This document shows, piece after piece, positions 16,366 through 25,297 of a stretch of DNA of 39,536 nt. The stretch covers positions 1 through 39,536 of the forward strand of contig DLGL01000022.1 of the NCBI GenBank assembly GCA_002482685.1. The letters run 5' to 3'. Origin of the DNA: Bacteriovoracaceae bacterium UBA7695 (GTDB lineage: Bacteria > Bdellovibrionota > Bacteriovoracia > Bacteriovoracales > Bacteriovoracaceae). Below the pieces are notes generated by a model that had not been told where the DNA came from, ran no database searches, and saw only the letters and a program-made list of their open reading frames with translations. Position numbers and translations under genes: made by a program. The number at the start of each line of letters is the position of its first letter. Position 1 is the first letter of the stretch.

Positions 16366-17307
16366 CTAGTAAAGCCATTTTTTGATGGCAAAATTTTTGT
16401 TAAGCACAACACCCTGTCGACGGAAGGCCCAGCACATATATGAGATTGAAACAAAAAATGAAGCAGGGACGCGGTTAGCGTGGGTTGCCTTACAAGAAAG
16501 AAGTGTTGTTTTACCACCGAAGCCCATAGGGCCAATGCCAAGTTTGTTACAAGTCTCAACAATATCTTTTTCCAAAGCGGCTAAATCCTTATGGGGATTT
16601 TTATCATCGAGCTTTCTTAAAAGTTGTTTCTTAGCATAGTAAGCTGAATCCGCGCGGTCACCTCCGATACAAACCCCGAGAGCACCAGGACCGCAGCCTT
16701 TGCCTTGAGCTTTATGAATGGCATCGATAATAACTTTTCTCACTCCGTCTAAGTCTCTTCCCGCGGAGAGACCGGTATCAGGTAATGAGTACTGAGCAGA
16801 TACGTTTTCGCAGCCTCCACCTTTCAGGACTAATTTAACTTCAACTTCTTTGCTCTTGTGTTCGTAAAAATGAATAGACGGGTGGCCTTCACCTAAGTTG
16901 GTCCCGGCATTTTCTCCCGTCAGTGAATTAACAGAGTTTTGACGGAGGTAGCCCTTCTTCGTTGCAAGTGTGACAGACTTTTTTATGAGCTCTTTAAACG
17001 GAGTCTGATGGAATCCTGGTGGGTGATAAATATAAAAAATGACCGTTCCTGTATCCTGGCAGAGTGGTTGGGATTTATATTTTGCAAGATCAATATTCTG
17101 TTTAATGATCCCCATGGCGTAGTCGGCAGTAGTGTTTTTAACTTCATTTTTAGCCGCAGCTTCAATGGTCTTAAAGACATCGTTTGGAACCACAGTTGAA
17201 GTGATGCGGATAAGTTCAATCAGGGACTCAATAGTTTGCTGCTTACTATCGAGTTTTTTAGGCGAGACTTTTTTAGCTACTTTCTTTGCAGCGACTTTTT
17301 TAGTCAT
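16366..17307 (-). CDS. Class I fumarate hydratase, N-terminal (alpha) subunit
   Basis: 313 residues of the Fe-S-binding alpha subunit. The three cluster cysteines are seen in PLCQDTGT, GGCENVS and the C-terminal LLSCKAT region. The GGDRADSAYYAKKQLLR and GFGGKTT segments are typical of the family. The first ~25 residues form an extra Lys/Ala-rich stretch (MTKKVAAKKVAKKVSPKKL) before the usual start of homology; it resembles histone H1-like tails and is unusual here. AAGGAG lies 6 nt before the ATG, which supports that start. It is followed at once by the beta subunit. Confidence 0.93.
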   Translation of the reverse strand: MTKKVAAKKVAKKVSPKKLDSKQQTIESLIELIRITSTVVPNDVFKTIEAAAKNEVKNTTADYAMGIIKQNIDLAKYKSQPLCQDTGTVIFYIYHPPGFHQTPFKELIKKSVTLATKKGYLRQNSVNSLTGENAGTNLGEGHPSIHFYEHKSKEVEVKLVLKGGGCENVSAQYSLPDTGLSAGRDLDGVRKVIIDAIHKAQGKGCGPGALGVCIGGDRADSAYYAKKQLLRKLDDKNPHKDLAALEKDIVETCNKLGIGPMGFGGKTTLLSCKATHANRVPASFFVSISYMCWAFRRQGVVLNKNFAIKKWLY

Positions 17308-17464
17308 TAGGAACTCCTTAAGGGTAATGCACTAAGTTTAAGACCTCTTGTCAGTTATTTGAAGAGAAAAATTCCCATTTTTTTAAACTGACCCTTGACG
17401 CTTGAAAAAGTCGCCTCATCTTTATTGTTGTTAGGAGCAACCAATCTTTATATAGGAGGGATTT

Positions 17465-17890
17465 ATGTACAACCTTGAACTTAAGCCGCTTCGTCGCCCA
17501 TTTTGGAACTCAGAATTGGATAAAATGCTGGATTCGCTAACCAAGACAGAGGACTTCTATGCCCCTGCTTGCGAGATCACTGATGACGAGAAGCATTTCA
17601 CCCTAGGCATCGATATTCCAGGCCTTAAGAAGGAAGACATTTCTATAGAGGTTAAAGAAAATCACCTCTATGTGAGTGGTGAGAGAAAATTTGAAAGTAA
17701 GACTGAAAAGGAAAACGTTCTCCGAACCGAAAGACGTTATGGAAAATTTTCCCGGGTTTTTACTCTTCCGACAAATATTAAAGCCGATGCCATTGAGGCA
17801 CGTTTTGAAAATGGTGTGTTGGAAATTTCTATCCCTAAAGAGGAGAAGGCACAGCCCCGTAAAATTTTAATATCAGATTCTACTCACTAA
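17465..17890 (+). CDS. Hsp20 / alpha-crystallin small heat-shock protein
   Basis: 141 residues with the alpha-crystallin domain at about 40-135: a start after DDEKHFTLGIDIPGLKKEDI, then the NHLYVSGERK strand, the family-typical RRYGKFSRVFTLP and FENGVLEISIPK. It is an ATP-independent chaperone that holds unfolding proteins. The ribosome-binding site is strong (AGGAGG, 5 nt before the ATG). A CTTGAAA at 17401 matches a heat-shock sigma -35 element, but no -10 at proper spacing was found, so heat control is only suspected. It has its own terminator. Confidence 0.96.
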   Translation: MYNLELKPLRRPFWNSELDKMLDSLTKTEDFYAPACEITDDEKHFTLGIDIPGLKKEDISIEVKENHLYVSGERKFESKTEKENVLRTERRYGKFSRVFTLPTNIKADAIEARFENGVLEISIPKEEKAQPRKILISDSTH

Positions 17891-17899
17891 CGATCTCAA

Positions 17900-17948
17900 G
17901 GCCCTGGTCATGCATTTTAACTCACCAGGGCCATCTTTTTAATTTTTG
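17900..17948 (+). terminator. Rho-independent terminator of the Hsp20 gene
   Basis: GGCCCTGGT (17900-17908) and ACCAGGGCC (17924-17932) form a perfect 9-bp stem followed by a long T-rich tail (TCTTTTTAATTTTT). Confidence 0.9.
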
Positions 17949-17990
17949 AGAGGCTATACTTAGGAGCTATTCACTTAAGGAAGGTCACTT

Positions 17991-18395
17991 ATGTCTCTTA
18001 TGAAAGTTCACTATCAGGGAAACCTGCGCACAGAGGCCACTCACCTGGATTCGCAGAACCAACTCATAACCGATGCCCCAAAAGATAATCAGGGTAAAGG
18101 CGAAGCCTTTTCTCCTACCGATCTTCTTTGCACCTCGCTAGCGAGCTGTATGCTCACAATTATGGCGATGAAGGCGAAAGCTCTGAATCTTGAATTTGAG
18201 GGGATTGAGGTTCAGCTGGAGAAGAAGATGTCGGCAGCACCCCGGAAGGTGGCGGAGATTGTTCTTCGATTTGACTGGAAGGGACTTGATCAGAAGGCTT
18301 CTTCTGAACATCTTTCGGAACTGAAGCAGGCGGGGCTGAATTGTCCGGTTTATTTATCTCTGGCCCCAGAAGTAAAGAAGACTCTTCACTGGTAG
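17991..18395 (+). CDS. OsmC/Ohr family peroxide-handling protein
   Basis: 134 residues with the two redox cysteines of the family: Cys53 (LASCMLTIMAMKA) and Cys118 (GLNCPVYLS). The preceding SPTDLLCTSLASC segment is also characteristic. OsmC/Ohr proteins reduce organic hydroperoxides with lipoyl or other thiol donors; YhfA-like members have unclear roles. AAGGAAGG lies 6 nt before the start. The last 236 bp overlap the 3' end of the subtilisin gene on the opposite strand. Confidence 0.93.
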   Translation: MSLMKVHYQGNLRTEATHLDSQNQLITDAPKDNQGKGEAFSPTDLLCTSLASCMLTIMAMKAKALNLEFEGIEVQLEKKMSAAPRKVAEIVLRFDWKGLDQKASSEHLSELKQAGLNCPVYLSLAPEVKKTLHW

Positions 18396-19791
18396 TTTGT
18401 ATTTCATCTAATTCTCCCGGAGTAATATCCCGGGGGATAGAATCCATGACTTTCTTTTGTAAAATGCTGGCATCAACAGCTGGTGCAATTCCCATAGAAA
18501 TTGAATCCTCCATCGGAAGAAGTCCGCTGCGGGCCAGGGCAATGGCCTGATCCAGAGGCATATCCTTACTGAGAAGAGCTGCCTTGATAGCCTTCTGATT
18601 ATCAGCGATAGAAGCAGAGTGAAGTTTTGATCTGAGATAATCTTTCACTTCACCAGTTTCCATAATGATGGTTTTTACCTGAAGTGGTTTTAGAGCAGGA
18701 TTTATATTAAGAATTTGGGCAGCAAGGTTTGAGATGTACGGAGCGGCCATGGATGTGCCACTGGAAGGGGAGTAGAGCTCTTTGCCGTCGGTCGAATAGA
18801 CTCCTGGAACAATAGAGAGAATGGCCACACCAGGGGCACCTATATCTACATGGTCTTTGCCAAAATTAGAAAAAGAGGCAAGGTAATCTCCATTCATAGC
18901 ACCCACAGAAATGGTGTTGGGAAGTTTGATCTTTGAAGGATAGTGAGGGTATTTGTCATTATCCAGTCCGGAATTTCCCGCAGAAAAAACAAAAAGCATA
19001 CGCGGGTATTTATTAATGACTTTGCTGGTTCTCTCCATAATATTTCTAAAATATTCGGCGATCTCCCTTTGGAGCCTGGTACCTTCAATCTCTTTACCGG
19101 TTAACTGCAGGTAGTTTTCTCTGATTCTTGTGGCCATGTTTTTGTACGTGATTCCATAGGACGCATTCACAATATCCACACCGTTTAGGGACAGATAACG
19201 GGTAATTTTGGAAAATTTTCTTATGACCCTATTTTGGGAATTTCGGATTGATTCCTTAAATTTCTCTTCTGGTGTTTTACTGGTTAGGTTAGTCACGCCC
19301 TCATTGCTGGGATCATCAACTGCTACCACTGGAGTTGAGATATGGAGACCCCGGATAGGAAAAAGATTAATCCCTTCGCCTTCCCTAAGAGCAATACCTG
19401 CAACAAAAGTTCCGTGAGAGTGCTTCTTAAAGCTTTTCACATGTTTCATGAAATCTTTGTCAGCACTCTTCTTTTTGAACCATTCAAACTCACTTAAAGA
19501 GAGACCTTCACCATGGCCTTTGGCACGAAGAGAGCGGTAGAGAAGAATTTCCTGGAGTATGGATTGATCTTTGATAACCGCACTTTTAAGGTGAGTGTTG
19601 TCATGAAATTGCCAGCCACTAAATTCTTTGAGTGTCGGATTAACCGCTTCTTCGTCAGTCTCTTGTTTAAGAATTTTGGGCTTCAGGAATTCATGATCCA
19701 GATCGAAGCCTGTGTCAATGATTGCAATCGTTGTGGCCCCAAAGAGTTGAGGAATCCAAAAGAGTATTGAAATGATTAACAGGCGCAGCAT
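18160..19791 (-). CDS. Secreted subtilisin-like serine protease (S8) with Ser/Pro-rich tail
   Basis: 543 residues with a signal peptide (MLRLLIISILFWIPQLFG). The S8 triad is complete: Asp26 (AIIDTGFD), His126 (HSHGTFVAGI) and Ser347 (SSGTSMAAPYIS), with the oxyanion Asn273 in FSAGNSG. There is almost no room for a propeptide between the signal and the catalytic Asp. After the catalytic domain there is a linker, then a disordered tail rich in Ser, Pro and Gln. Residues 466-543 of that tail are encoded antisense to the conserved osmC gene, so the tail is probably overprinted sequence acquired after loss of an earlier stop. No Shine-Dalgarno sequence is obvious. Confidence 0.93.
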   Translation of the reverse strand: MLRLLIISILFWIPQLFGATTIAIIDTGFDLDHEFLKPKILKQETDEEAVNPTLKEFSGWQFHDNTHLKSAVIKDQSILQEILLYRSLRAKGHGEGLSLSEFEWFKKKSADKDFMKHVKSFKKHSHGTFVAGIALREGEGINLFPIRGLHISTPVVAVDDPSNEGVTNLTSKTPEEKFKESIRNSQNRVIRKFSKITRYLSLNGVDIVNASYGITYKNMATRIRENYLQLTGKEIEGTRLQREIAEYFRNIMERTSKVINKYPRMLFVFSAGNSGLDNDKYPHYPSKIKLPNTISVGAMNGDYLASFSNFGKDHVDIGAPGVAILSIVPGVYSTDGKELYSPSSGTSMAAPYISNLAAQILNINPALKPLQVKTIIMETGEVKDYLRSKLHSASIADNQKAIKAALLSKDMPLDQAIALARSGLLPMEDSISMGIAPAVDASILQKKVMDSIPRDITPGELDEIQTTSEESSLLLGPEINKPDNSAPPASVPKDVQKKPSDQVPSSQIEEQSPPPSGVLPTSSSPAEPQSPQIQDSELSPSSP

Positions 19792-19827
19792 GGAAGAATT
19801 GTAATCTTAAAGATAGAGACTTTCGAG

Positions 19828-19854
19828 AAAAAAAGGGGGCCAAAAAGGCCCCCT
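19828..19854 (-). terminator. Rho-independent terminator of the yceI-like gene
   Basis: On the minus strand AGGGGGCC, a TTTTT loop and GGCCCCCT form an 8-bp GC-rich stem (19834-19841 with 19847-19854) followed by seven T. It sits 15 nt beyond the YceI stop codon. Confidence 0.92.
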
Positions 19855-19868
19855 GAGAGCAGTGAGAA

Positions 19869-20465
19869 TTATTTCTTGGCCGTAACGTTTACTGAAACTA
19901 CGAAATCATTGTTAATCGCCTTGTCTCCAAGACCCTTAAAAAAGCTTCCTGAACCGTATTTAAGGTCCCATTTTGTACGGTCAATTGTGATATCAGAAGT
20001 TGCTTTAACTGAAGAATCAGTTTTAGTAACTTTCGCAAGGAATTCAATCGGGTTTGTTTTACCGATAAAAGTTAAATTGCCTTTAACTTTTAGGCCATCT
20101 TTCGTTTTTTCTGATCCTGTTACGACAAGTTTAGCTGTTGGATTTTTTTCAACATTAAAGAAATCCGGAGATTTTAAATGCCCCACTAATTTCCCGTTGT
20201 TCTCATCTGAGGCCGGGATATCTGTTACAGTCAATGTGTTCATATCAACATTGATTTCGCCAGAAGTGATAAGATCCCCTGTGAAATTAAGCGAGCCGTC
20301 AGTCACAGAAAGATTTCCGTCATGTTGACCAGTTACTTTTTTTCCAACCCATTTTACGGTTGTGGCCGCAGGATCAACTTTGTAAGTAGAAGTCATTGGC
20401 TTGTCAGCAGCAACTGCAGAAAAAGAAGTGGCAAGAACCAGTAACATTGAGGCAAGAGTCTTCAT
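19869..20465 (-). CDS. Exported YceI family protein
   Basis: 198 residues with a signal peptide (MKTLASMLLVLATSFSAVAA) and the YceI lipocalin-like barrel: it opens with STYKVDPAATTVKWVGKKV, has HLKSPDFFNVEKNPTAKL in the middle and ends in strands with IDRTKWDLKYGSGSF. YceI proteins bind polyisoprenoid-type lipids in the periplasm and are often induced by base or osmotic stress. A good ribosome-binding site (AAGGAG) is present. The gene is divergent from a LysR regulator that may control it. Confidence 0.95.
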   Translation of the reverse strand: MKTLASMLLVLATSFSAVAADKPMTSTYKVDPAATTVKWVGKKVTGQHDGNLSVTDGSLNFTGDLITSGEINVDMNTLTVTDIPASDENNGKLVGHLKSPDFFNVEKNPTAKLVVTGSEKTKDGLKVKGNLTFIGKTNPIEFLAKVTKTDSSVKATSDITIDRTKWDLKYGSGSFFKGLGDKAINNDFVVSVNVTAKK

Positions 20466-20557
20466 TTATATCTCCTTGGTTAAATTCTTTAAAAAAGATT
20501 TGTTCCATCATGAGGGAGTTTCTGATAAAAAAAAAGACACATTTTTTAATAAACTCT

Positions 20558-20572
20558 ATAAGGGAAACTTAT
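20558..20572. promoter_or_regulatory. LysR-type dyad in the yceI/lysR intergenic region
   Basis: ATAAG, 5 nt, CTTAT (20558-20572) forms a T-N11-A type dyad as bound by LysR proteins. It sits 4 bp before the lysR start in the 111-bp divergent region, where it could mediate autorepression. It is short, so chance is not excluded. Confidence 0.35.
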
Positions 20573-20576
20573 CGTT

Positions 20577-21443
20577 ATGACTTTCGAGCAACTCCTTGTT
20601 TTTCATAAGATTGTGCATGCTGGCAGCTTCAAGGCAGCTGCTGAAGGGATGCATAAAACGCAACCCGCTATAAGTTTTTCTATCAAGAAACTTGAAGAGG
20701 AAATGGAAGTTGAGCTTTTTGACCGCAGTGCTTACAGACCCACCCTTACGGCCCATGGTAAGGCCCTCTTTGAGCGATCACTGACAATTATTCAGGGGAT
20801 GCATGATTTAGAAACACTGGGAAAGTCTTTTCAAAAAAAAGAAGAACCTGAAATTGGTCTCTCTCTGGACGGCATTTGCCTAAATCCTGATTTGCTTAAA
20901 CTACTCAAAAATTTCAGTGACCAGCATCCTTACACAAAACTTAATATGTGTTTTGATATCCTCTCAGAAGCCGAGCAGAGAGTTCTCTTAAAAGAAACAC
21001 AATTTGGAATAACTCACTTCGTAACAGATAAAAACTTGCTGGAAATAACTCCTATCACTTCAGTTAAGATGGTTCCTGTGATGAACCGTGAGCTTTATAA
21101 AGAAAAAAAGATTAAAAATCAAAACGACTTACTCACCGTTGAGCAGATTGTTGTGGCCGATAAAAATCCGAAAGGGGCCAGTTTTGGTCTCCTGGAAAAT
21201 GGAAAAAAATGGCGCTTAAACGATGCAAACTTTAAACGGGAAATTATTATGGCAGGCATGGGGTGGGGGCATCTTCCTTACCCTTCAGTTGAGCGTGAAA
21301 TCAAAGAGAAAAAAATCGTAGTACTCGATTTTGAAGACATCCATCCCCGGGAACTCGAGATTTATCTCATTCGCCTTAAGAAGCATCAGTTCGGACCGGT
21401 TGCAAAAAAACTCTGGGAAGAGCTAATCTCCTTTCATCTCTGA
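20577..21443 (+). CDS. LysR family transcriptional regulator
   Basis: 288 residues. The N-terminal winged helix-turn-helix is clear (MTFEQLLVFHKIVHAGSFKA, AEGMHKTQPAISFSIKKLEEE, LFDRS...LTAHGKALF), followed by a LysR substrate-binding domain from about residue 90. The ligand cannot be told. It is divergent from yceI and 44 bp upstream of the large protease-barrel gene, so either could be a target. LysR proteins usually repress themselves and activate a divergent neighbour, which favours yceI. Confidence 0.93.
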   Translation: MTFEQLLVFHKIVHAGSFKAAAEGMHKTQPAISFSIKKLEEEMEVELFDRSAYRPTLTAHGKALFERSLTIIQGMHDLETLGKSFQKKEEPEIGLSLDGICLNPDLLKLLKNFSDQHPYTKLNMCFDILSEAEQRVLLKETQFGITHFVTDKNLLEITPITSVKMVPVMNRELYKEKKIKNQNDLLTVEQIVVADKNPKGASFGLLENGKKWRLNDANFKREIIMAGMGWGHLPYPSVEREIKEKKIVVLDFEDIHPRELEIYLIRLKKHQFGPVAKKLWEELISFHL

Positions 21444-21487
21444 GTCAGGCTTGTTATCCTTTTTGGACATAACTCAAAGAGGATTTC

Positions 21488-24319
21488 ATGCTTATCTTCC
21501 TGACAGGATTTCTGTTTTACGCATTTTCATTTGCTGACGTTCTGGAAGCACCTCAAGTGCTTATTGATTATGAACAAAATCCCTCCGCCATGGAATGGCG
21601 AAAAATTGAATCTGACCATTTTGAGATCATTTTTCCTGCAGGTGTTGAAAGTGAGGCTCAACGGGTAACTCACCTTCTGGAGACAGCTTATCCATTGGTT
21701 TCCCGATCCCTCGAAGTTATGCCTGATAAAATTTCCCTGATCTTACAAAACCAGTCCACAGTATCAAATGGTTTTGTCACTTTAGCACCCCGAAGAACAG
21801 AGTGGTATATGACCCCGGCGGTGGACCCGGAGCTCACTAATACTGAGTGGCTCAAAACGCTGGCCGTGCATGAATATAGGCACGTGGTTCAAATGTATAA
21901 AAGTCGCCAGAATGTGAACAAGATTTATGAATTTTTTCTAGGCGAAATTGGACAGGCCCTGGGTGTAGGACTCACTATGCCGCCCTGGTTTCTGGAAGGT
22001 GATGCTGTAGGAATAGAGACAGCTCTGACTAAAGGTGGGCGAGGACGCCTTCCTCTATTTGACAGAGATCTTCGGGCCCTGCTCCTATCTGGAAGAGATT
22101 ATGACTACGACCAGGCCCATTTGGGGTCCTTTAAAAACTATATTCCAAATCATTATGTGTACGGCTACTTCTACACAAGCTACATGCGTAACCGTCATGG
22201 GGACAAATTTCTTTCCACACTTATTAATCACTCAACTTACCGCTCTTATAATCCTCTGACCTTTTATAATGCTTATGAAGATTTAACTCAGGAATCATTT
22301 GAGGATTTTTACAAAAAAACCATAAAAGATTTAATTAAAAACTGGAAAGAAAAAGAAGCCCTACTGAATTTTACCCCTTATGAAGTAAAAAATATTCCCG
22401 TTAAAGAAGACTGGACCAATTATCTATACCCTCAGTCGGTGGGTCAGAATAAGTTCTTTGCTCTTAAAAAAGGGCTCTCTGATATTCCGCAGTTTATTCT
22501 GACTGATGGGAAAGATGAGAAAACATTTTTATACCCGGGGCCGCTCTTAAACGAATACCCTTACAAGCTCAGAGGCGGGAAATTTGCCTGGGTAGAAAAC
22601 GAAATTGACCCCAGGTGGGGCTACCGGAACTTTGCGCGTATCAAGGTCTATGATCTAAAATCAAAAAAAATGGTCACAGACCTCAGAGAGACCAAAGGTC
22701 GACTGGCGGTCCTGGATCCTTCTGGTGAATATATTCTCTATGTCAGCTGGAATGAAATGCAAGGCCAGTACGTAGTGGTCAAAAATCTTTCCGGCAAAGA
22801 GGTTTATCGTCTCAAATTTCCGAAAGAGCGGGTCATTACTTCTCTGGACTGGTTAACCCTTAATGAGGTTGTTCTGGTTGTGAAGAACTTAGATGACCAG
22901 AAAGAAGTTATAAAGCTCTCTCTACTTGATCAGATGGAAACAAAGCTCCTCTCTCCAAGCACATCAAATTTTGGTTTTATTTCTACCTACCAGGGCAGAG
23001 TCCTGCTAGAAGCACCAGATTCAGGAATCGATAATATTTTTGAAGTCAAAGATGGAAAACTGCTACAGCTCACTAGTTCCCGTTTTGGGGCTTACTCGCC
23101 AACAGTCAGTAATAATCAATTGATTTATAATGATTACACCGATCATGGGATGAATATTGTTGCCAAAAAATTGAACTGGGATGAAGAACAAAAATCAGAT
23201 AATAGTTTTGTCCCTGTTTATGAGAAGTTCGCTGCCCTCGAGGACCGCACATCGATGGACCTGGCCTTGAGTGGAAAAAGTAATTACCCAGTCAGTAAAT
23301 ACTCTCAGGTGAGACAATCTCTTAATCTCCATAGTTGGTTTATTCTTGCCCCACCTTTATCTTCGAGTGTTTCCCTCCAGGGTATTTCCCGGGATGTAAT
23401 GAATAAGTTCTCCCTTACCGCTGGGGCCAGTTATGATTTAAATGAACAGGAGACGGAGGGATTTGTCAGCGCTGCTTGGTCTCACTACTATCCTGTCTTT
23501 GATTTGCGAGCGGGTTATGGGGGACGAAACCAGGATGTGACTGTAGGAGGAGTGAAGCGCGAAAATGATCACTGGGAAGAGGGAACTTTTGAAGGGGGAA
23601 TGCAAATTCCCTGGAAGCTTCTTTCGGGCAGATTTATCCATAATTTTAACTTTAGAGGTTTTGGAAAAGTCATAAAAGTAACAAACAAGCGCACCATTGA
23701 CCCTTCTGAAGTTAGTGACGGCGCTCTCTTTTCACCTGGGGCCCAGGCACAGTACAGCTGGACATCAAGACTGGCCAATCGTGATTTAAATCCCGATTGG
23801 GGAGTGGCCCTCTTTGCTCACTTTGAAGAAGGAAGAGATATTTCCGGGCGTGAGATGAACGGATCCCTCCTATCGGGCGACGGAAGAGTTTTTCTCCCAG
23901 GTATTTTAAAGCATCATTCTTTTTTCCATCAGTTGGGTTATGAGAGGCAAAGAGATGAGAATTATCAGTATTCAAGTTATTTAATTAAGCCTCGAGGGAC
24001 AAAAAATATTTTCTTTCAGGAGTCTCAAAAGTTTTCCGGGAACTACATGTTTCCTCTTTTTTATCCGGACGCTCATCTCTCCCGCTATGTTTACTTAAAA
24101 CGTCTTTCGATGAATCTGTTTTATGATGAACTCAATGCCCGCTACCAGAATGCAGGCTACCACGCTGCCTCAACAGGTTGGGAAGTGCTTTTTGATACTC
24201 ACATCGTCAGGCTCTTTATCCCAATCTCTTTCGGGATCAGGGGAAGTTACGTTCTCCACGGTGATGAGAAAAAAAATAACTACGAATTTTTTCTCACTTC
24301 CTTGGGTGGTTATTTTTAA
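21488..24319 (+). CDS. Metalloprotease / beta-propeller / outer-membrane barrel fusion
   Basis: 943 residues with a signal peptide (MLIFLTGFLFYAFSFA). Residues ~35-290 carry a gluzincin-type zinc site: His128-Glu129...His132 (HEYRH) and the downstream Glu170 in PPWFLEGDAVGIE, as in the peptidase MA-like group. Residues ~300-600 look like a WD40/TolB-type beta-propeller (repeated units such as YDLKSKKMVTDLRETKGRLA and PSGEYILYVSW). From ~620 to the end there are amphipathic strands and a terminal Phe (LGGYF), typical of an outer-membrane barrel. The whole looks like a protease fixed to the outer membrane. The start has AAGAGGA 5 nt upstream. The next gene begins immediately after its stop. Confidence 0.85.
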   Translation: MLIFLTGFLFYAFSFADVLEAPQVLIDYEQNPSAMEWRKIESDHFEIIFPAGVESEAQRVTHLLETAYPLVSRSLEVMPDKISLILQNQSTVSNGFVTLAPRRTEWYMTPAVDPELTNTEWLKTLAVHEYRHVVQMYKSRQNVNKIYEFFLGEIGQALGVGLTMPPWFLEGDAVGIETALTKGGRGRLPLFDRDLRALLLSGRDYDYDQAHLGSFKNYIPNHYVYGYFYTSYMRNRHGDKFLSTLINHSTYRSYNPLTFYNAYEDLTQESFEDFYKKTIKDLIKNWKEKEALLNFTPYEVKNIPVKEDWTNYLYPQSVGQNKFFALKKGLSDIPQFILTDGKDEKTFLYPGPLLNEYPYKLRGGKFAWVENEIDPRWGYRNFARIKVYDLKSKKMVTDLRETKGRLAVLDPSGEYILYVSWNEMQGQYVVVKNLSGKEVYRLKFPKERVITSLDWLTLNEVVLVVKNLDDQKEVIKLSLLDQMETKLLSPSTSNFGFISTYQGRVLLEAPDSGIDNIFEVKDGKLLQLTSSRFGAYSPTVSNNQLIYNDYTDHGMNIVAKKLNWDEEQKSDNSFVPVYEKFAALEDRTSMDLALSGKSNYPVSKYSQVRQSLNLHSWFILAPPLSSSVSLQGISRDVMNKFSLTAGASYDLNEQETEGFVSAAWSHYYPVFDLRAGYGGRNQDVTVGGVKRENDHWEEGTFEGGMQIPWKLLSGRFIHNFNFRGFGKVIKVTNKRTIDPSEVSDGALFSPGAQAQYSWTSRLANRDLNPDWGVALFAHFEEGRDISGREMNGSLLSGDGRVFLPGILKHHSFFHQLGYERQRDENYQYSSYLIKPRGTKNIFFQESQKFSGNYMFPLFYPDAHLSRYVYLKRLSMNLFYDELNARYQNAGYHAASTGWEVLFDTHIVRLFIPISFGIRGSYVLHGDEKKNNYEFFLTSLGGYF

Positions 24320-25297
24320 ATGATGATCCAGGATTTTAAATCTATTGAAAGCAGGGTTTCCGGGCGGCAGGGGAGTTACAAGGATTTAAGTCCAGAAGCA
24401 CTCCTGACCTCCGAAGAGGACTTCAGGACAATTTTTAGTCACATCCCTGAGATTAATGTGTGGATTGAGCCAGGCTCGGGTCACGGGCTGGGCCCCATTC
24501 TATTTGCCGGGCTTCATCCTCATAAGTCATCCATTGGAATTGAATTTGAAAAGTCCCGCATAGAAAGCTCTGAGGCCGCAAAACTGGCCATTGGTATCTC
24601 AAATGTCTCTTTTCAGCACCTGGATTTATTGAATTGCAAAATTCCTGAAGGAGATACTTACTTTTTTTATTTTCCTACGGGTATTGTTCTTGACCGCATA
24701 TTATTCAATCTAAGTGAGAGAGAAGATTTTATTCGCATCATTGCCATCGAGTCTCATGGTGATTTGCTGGACCGTTTACGAAAAGAGAGCTGGTTATCTG
24801 AAATTAAGCAAATTCCTCTCAAGTCACAACGACATCATCCTTGTGCAGTAGTTTTTGAAAAGTCGGGTGAGCCTTTAGAAACAACTCTTCATCATGTAAG
24901 TTTTCTTAAGCGGTTTTTTCTCATTCAGGATCAAAACGATGAGGAGTGGTTTGGGGAGAGTTACGGTCTGGAGTGGAGTAGAGGAGATTTTTTTGATCTT
25001 CAAACTCCGCCAAGGACAATTCAAGAAAGGCAGGTTTCAAAAATTTTAAAGTTTGAGGATATTCCTCAAAGGTTTCATCCCGCGTTACGCTTCCGGAGGC
25101 TGGGGCCACTAAGAATTGAGACCCGGGATGCAGTTTTTGAGGGGAATCTGCGCAAAATATTTGTTTCTCCTACCTTTAAGGTAGAAATATCTACTGGGCA
25201 GCAGCTAGAATGGTCTGAAGTTAAGAAGATTTTTTGGGAGAACACTCTATGCTTCGATACCTCATTGGATTATGTCTACTTTCCTCATGCAGTCTAG
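24320..25297 (+). CDS. Putative SAM-dependent methyltransferase-like protein
   Basis: 325 residues. A class I methyltransferase-like nucleotide site is visible: WIEPGSGHGLGPILFAGLHP (49-68), then GIEFEKSRIE (73-82), and an acidic/aromatic stretch where motif IV would lie (GDTYFFYFPTG). The layout recalls the Dot1-like fold. The C-terminal half (from ~190) is not recognised. Its ATG directly follows the TAA of the protease-barrel gene, and its end overlaps the next lipoprotein by 49 bp, so all are co-transcribed. No signal peptide; cytoplasmic. Function and substrate are unknown. Confidence 0.75.
   Translation: MMIQDFKSIESRVSGRQGSYKDLSPEALLTSEEDFRTIFSHIPEINVWIEPGSGHGLGPILFAGLHPHKSSIGIEFEKSRIESSEAAKLAIGISNVSFQHLDLLNCKIPEGDTYFFYFPTGIVLDRILFNLSEREDFIRIIAIESHGDLLDRLRKESWLSEIKQIPLKSQRHHPCAVVFEKSGEPLETTLHHVSFLKRFFLIQDQNDEEWFGESYGLEWSRGDFFDLQTPPRTIQERQVSKILKFEDIPQRFHPALRFRRLGPLRIETRDAVFEGNLRKIFVSPTFKVEISTGQQLEWSEVKKIFWENTLCFDTSLDYVYFPHAV

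Noticed and set aside
17401..17407. CTTGAAA as a heat-shock sigma-32 -35 element before Hsp20
   Set aside because: No CCCCATNT-type -10 at 11-16 bp spacing was found; a CCTCATCT lies too close.
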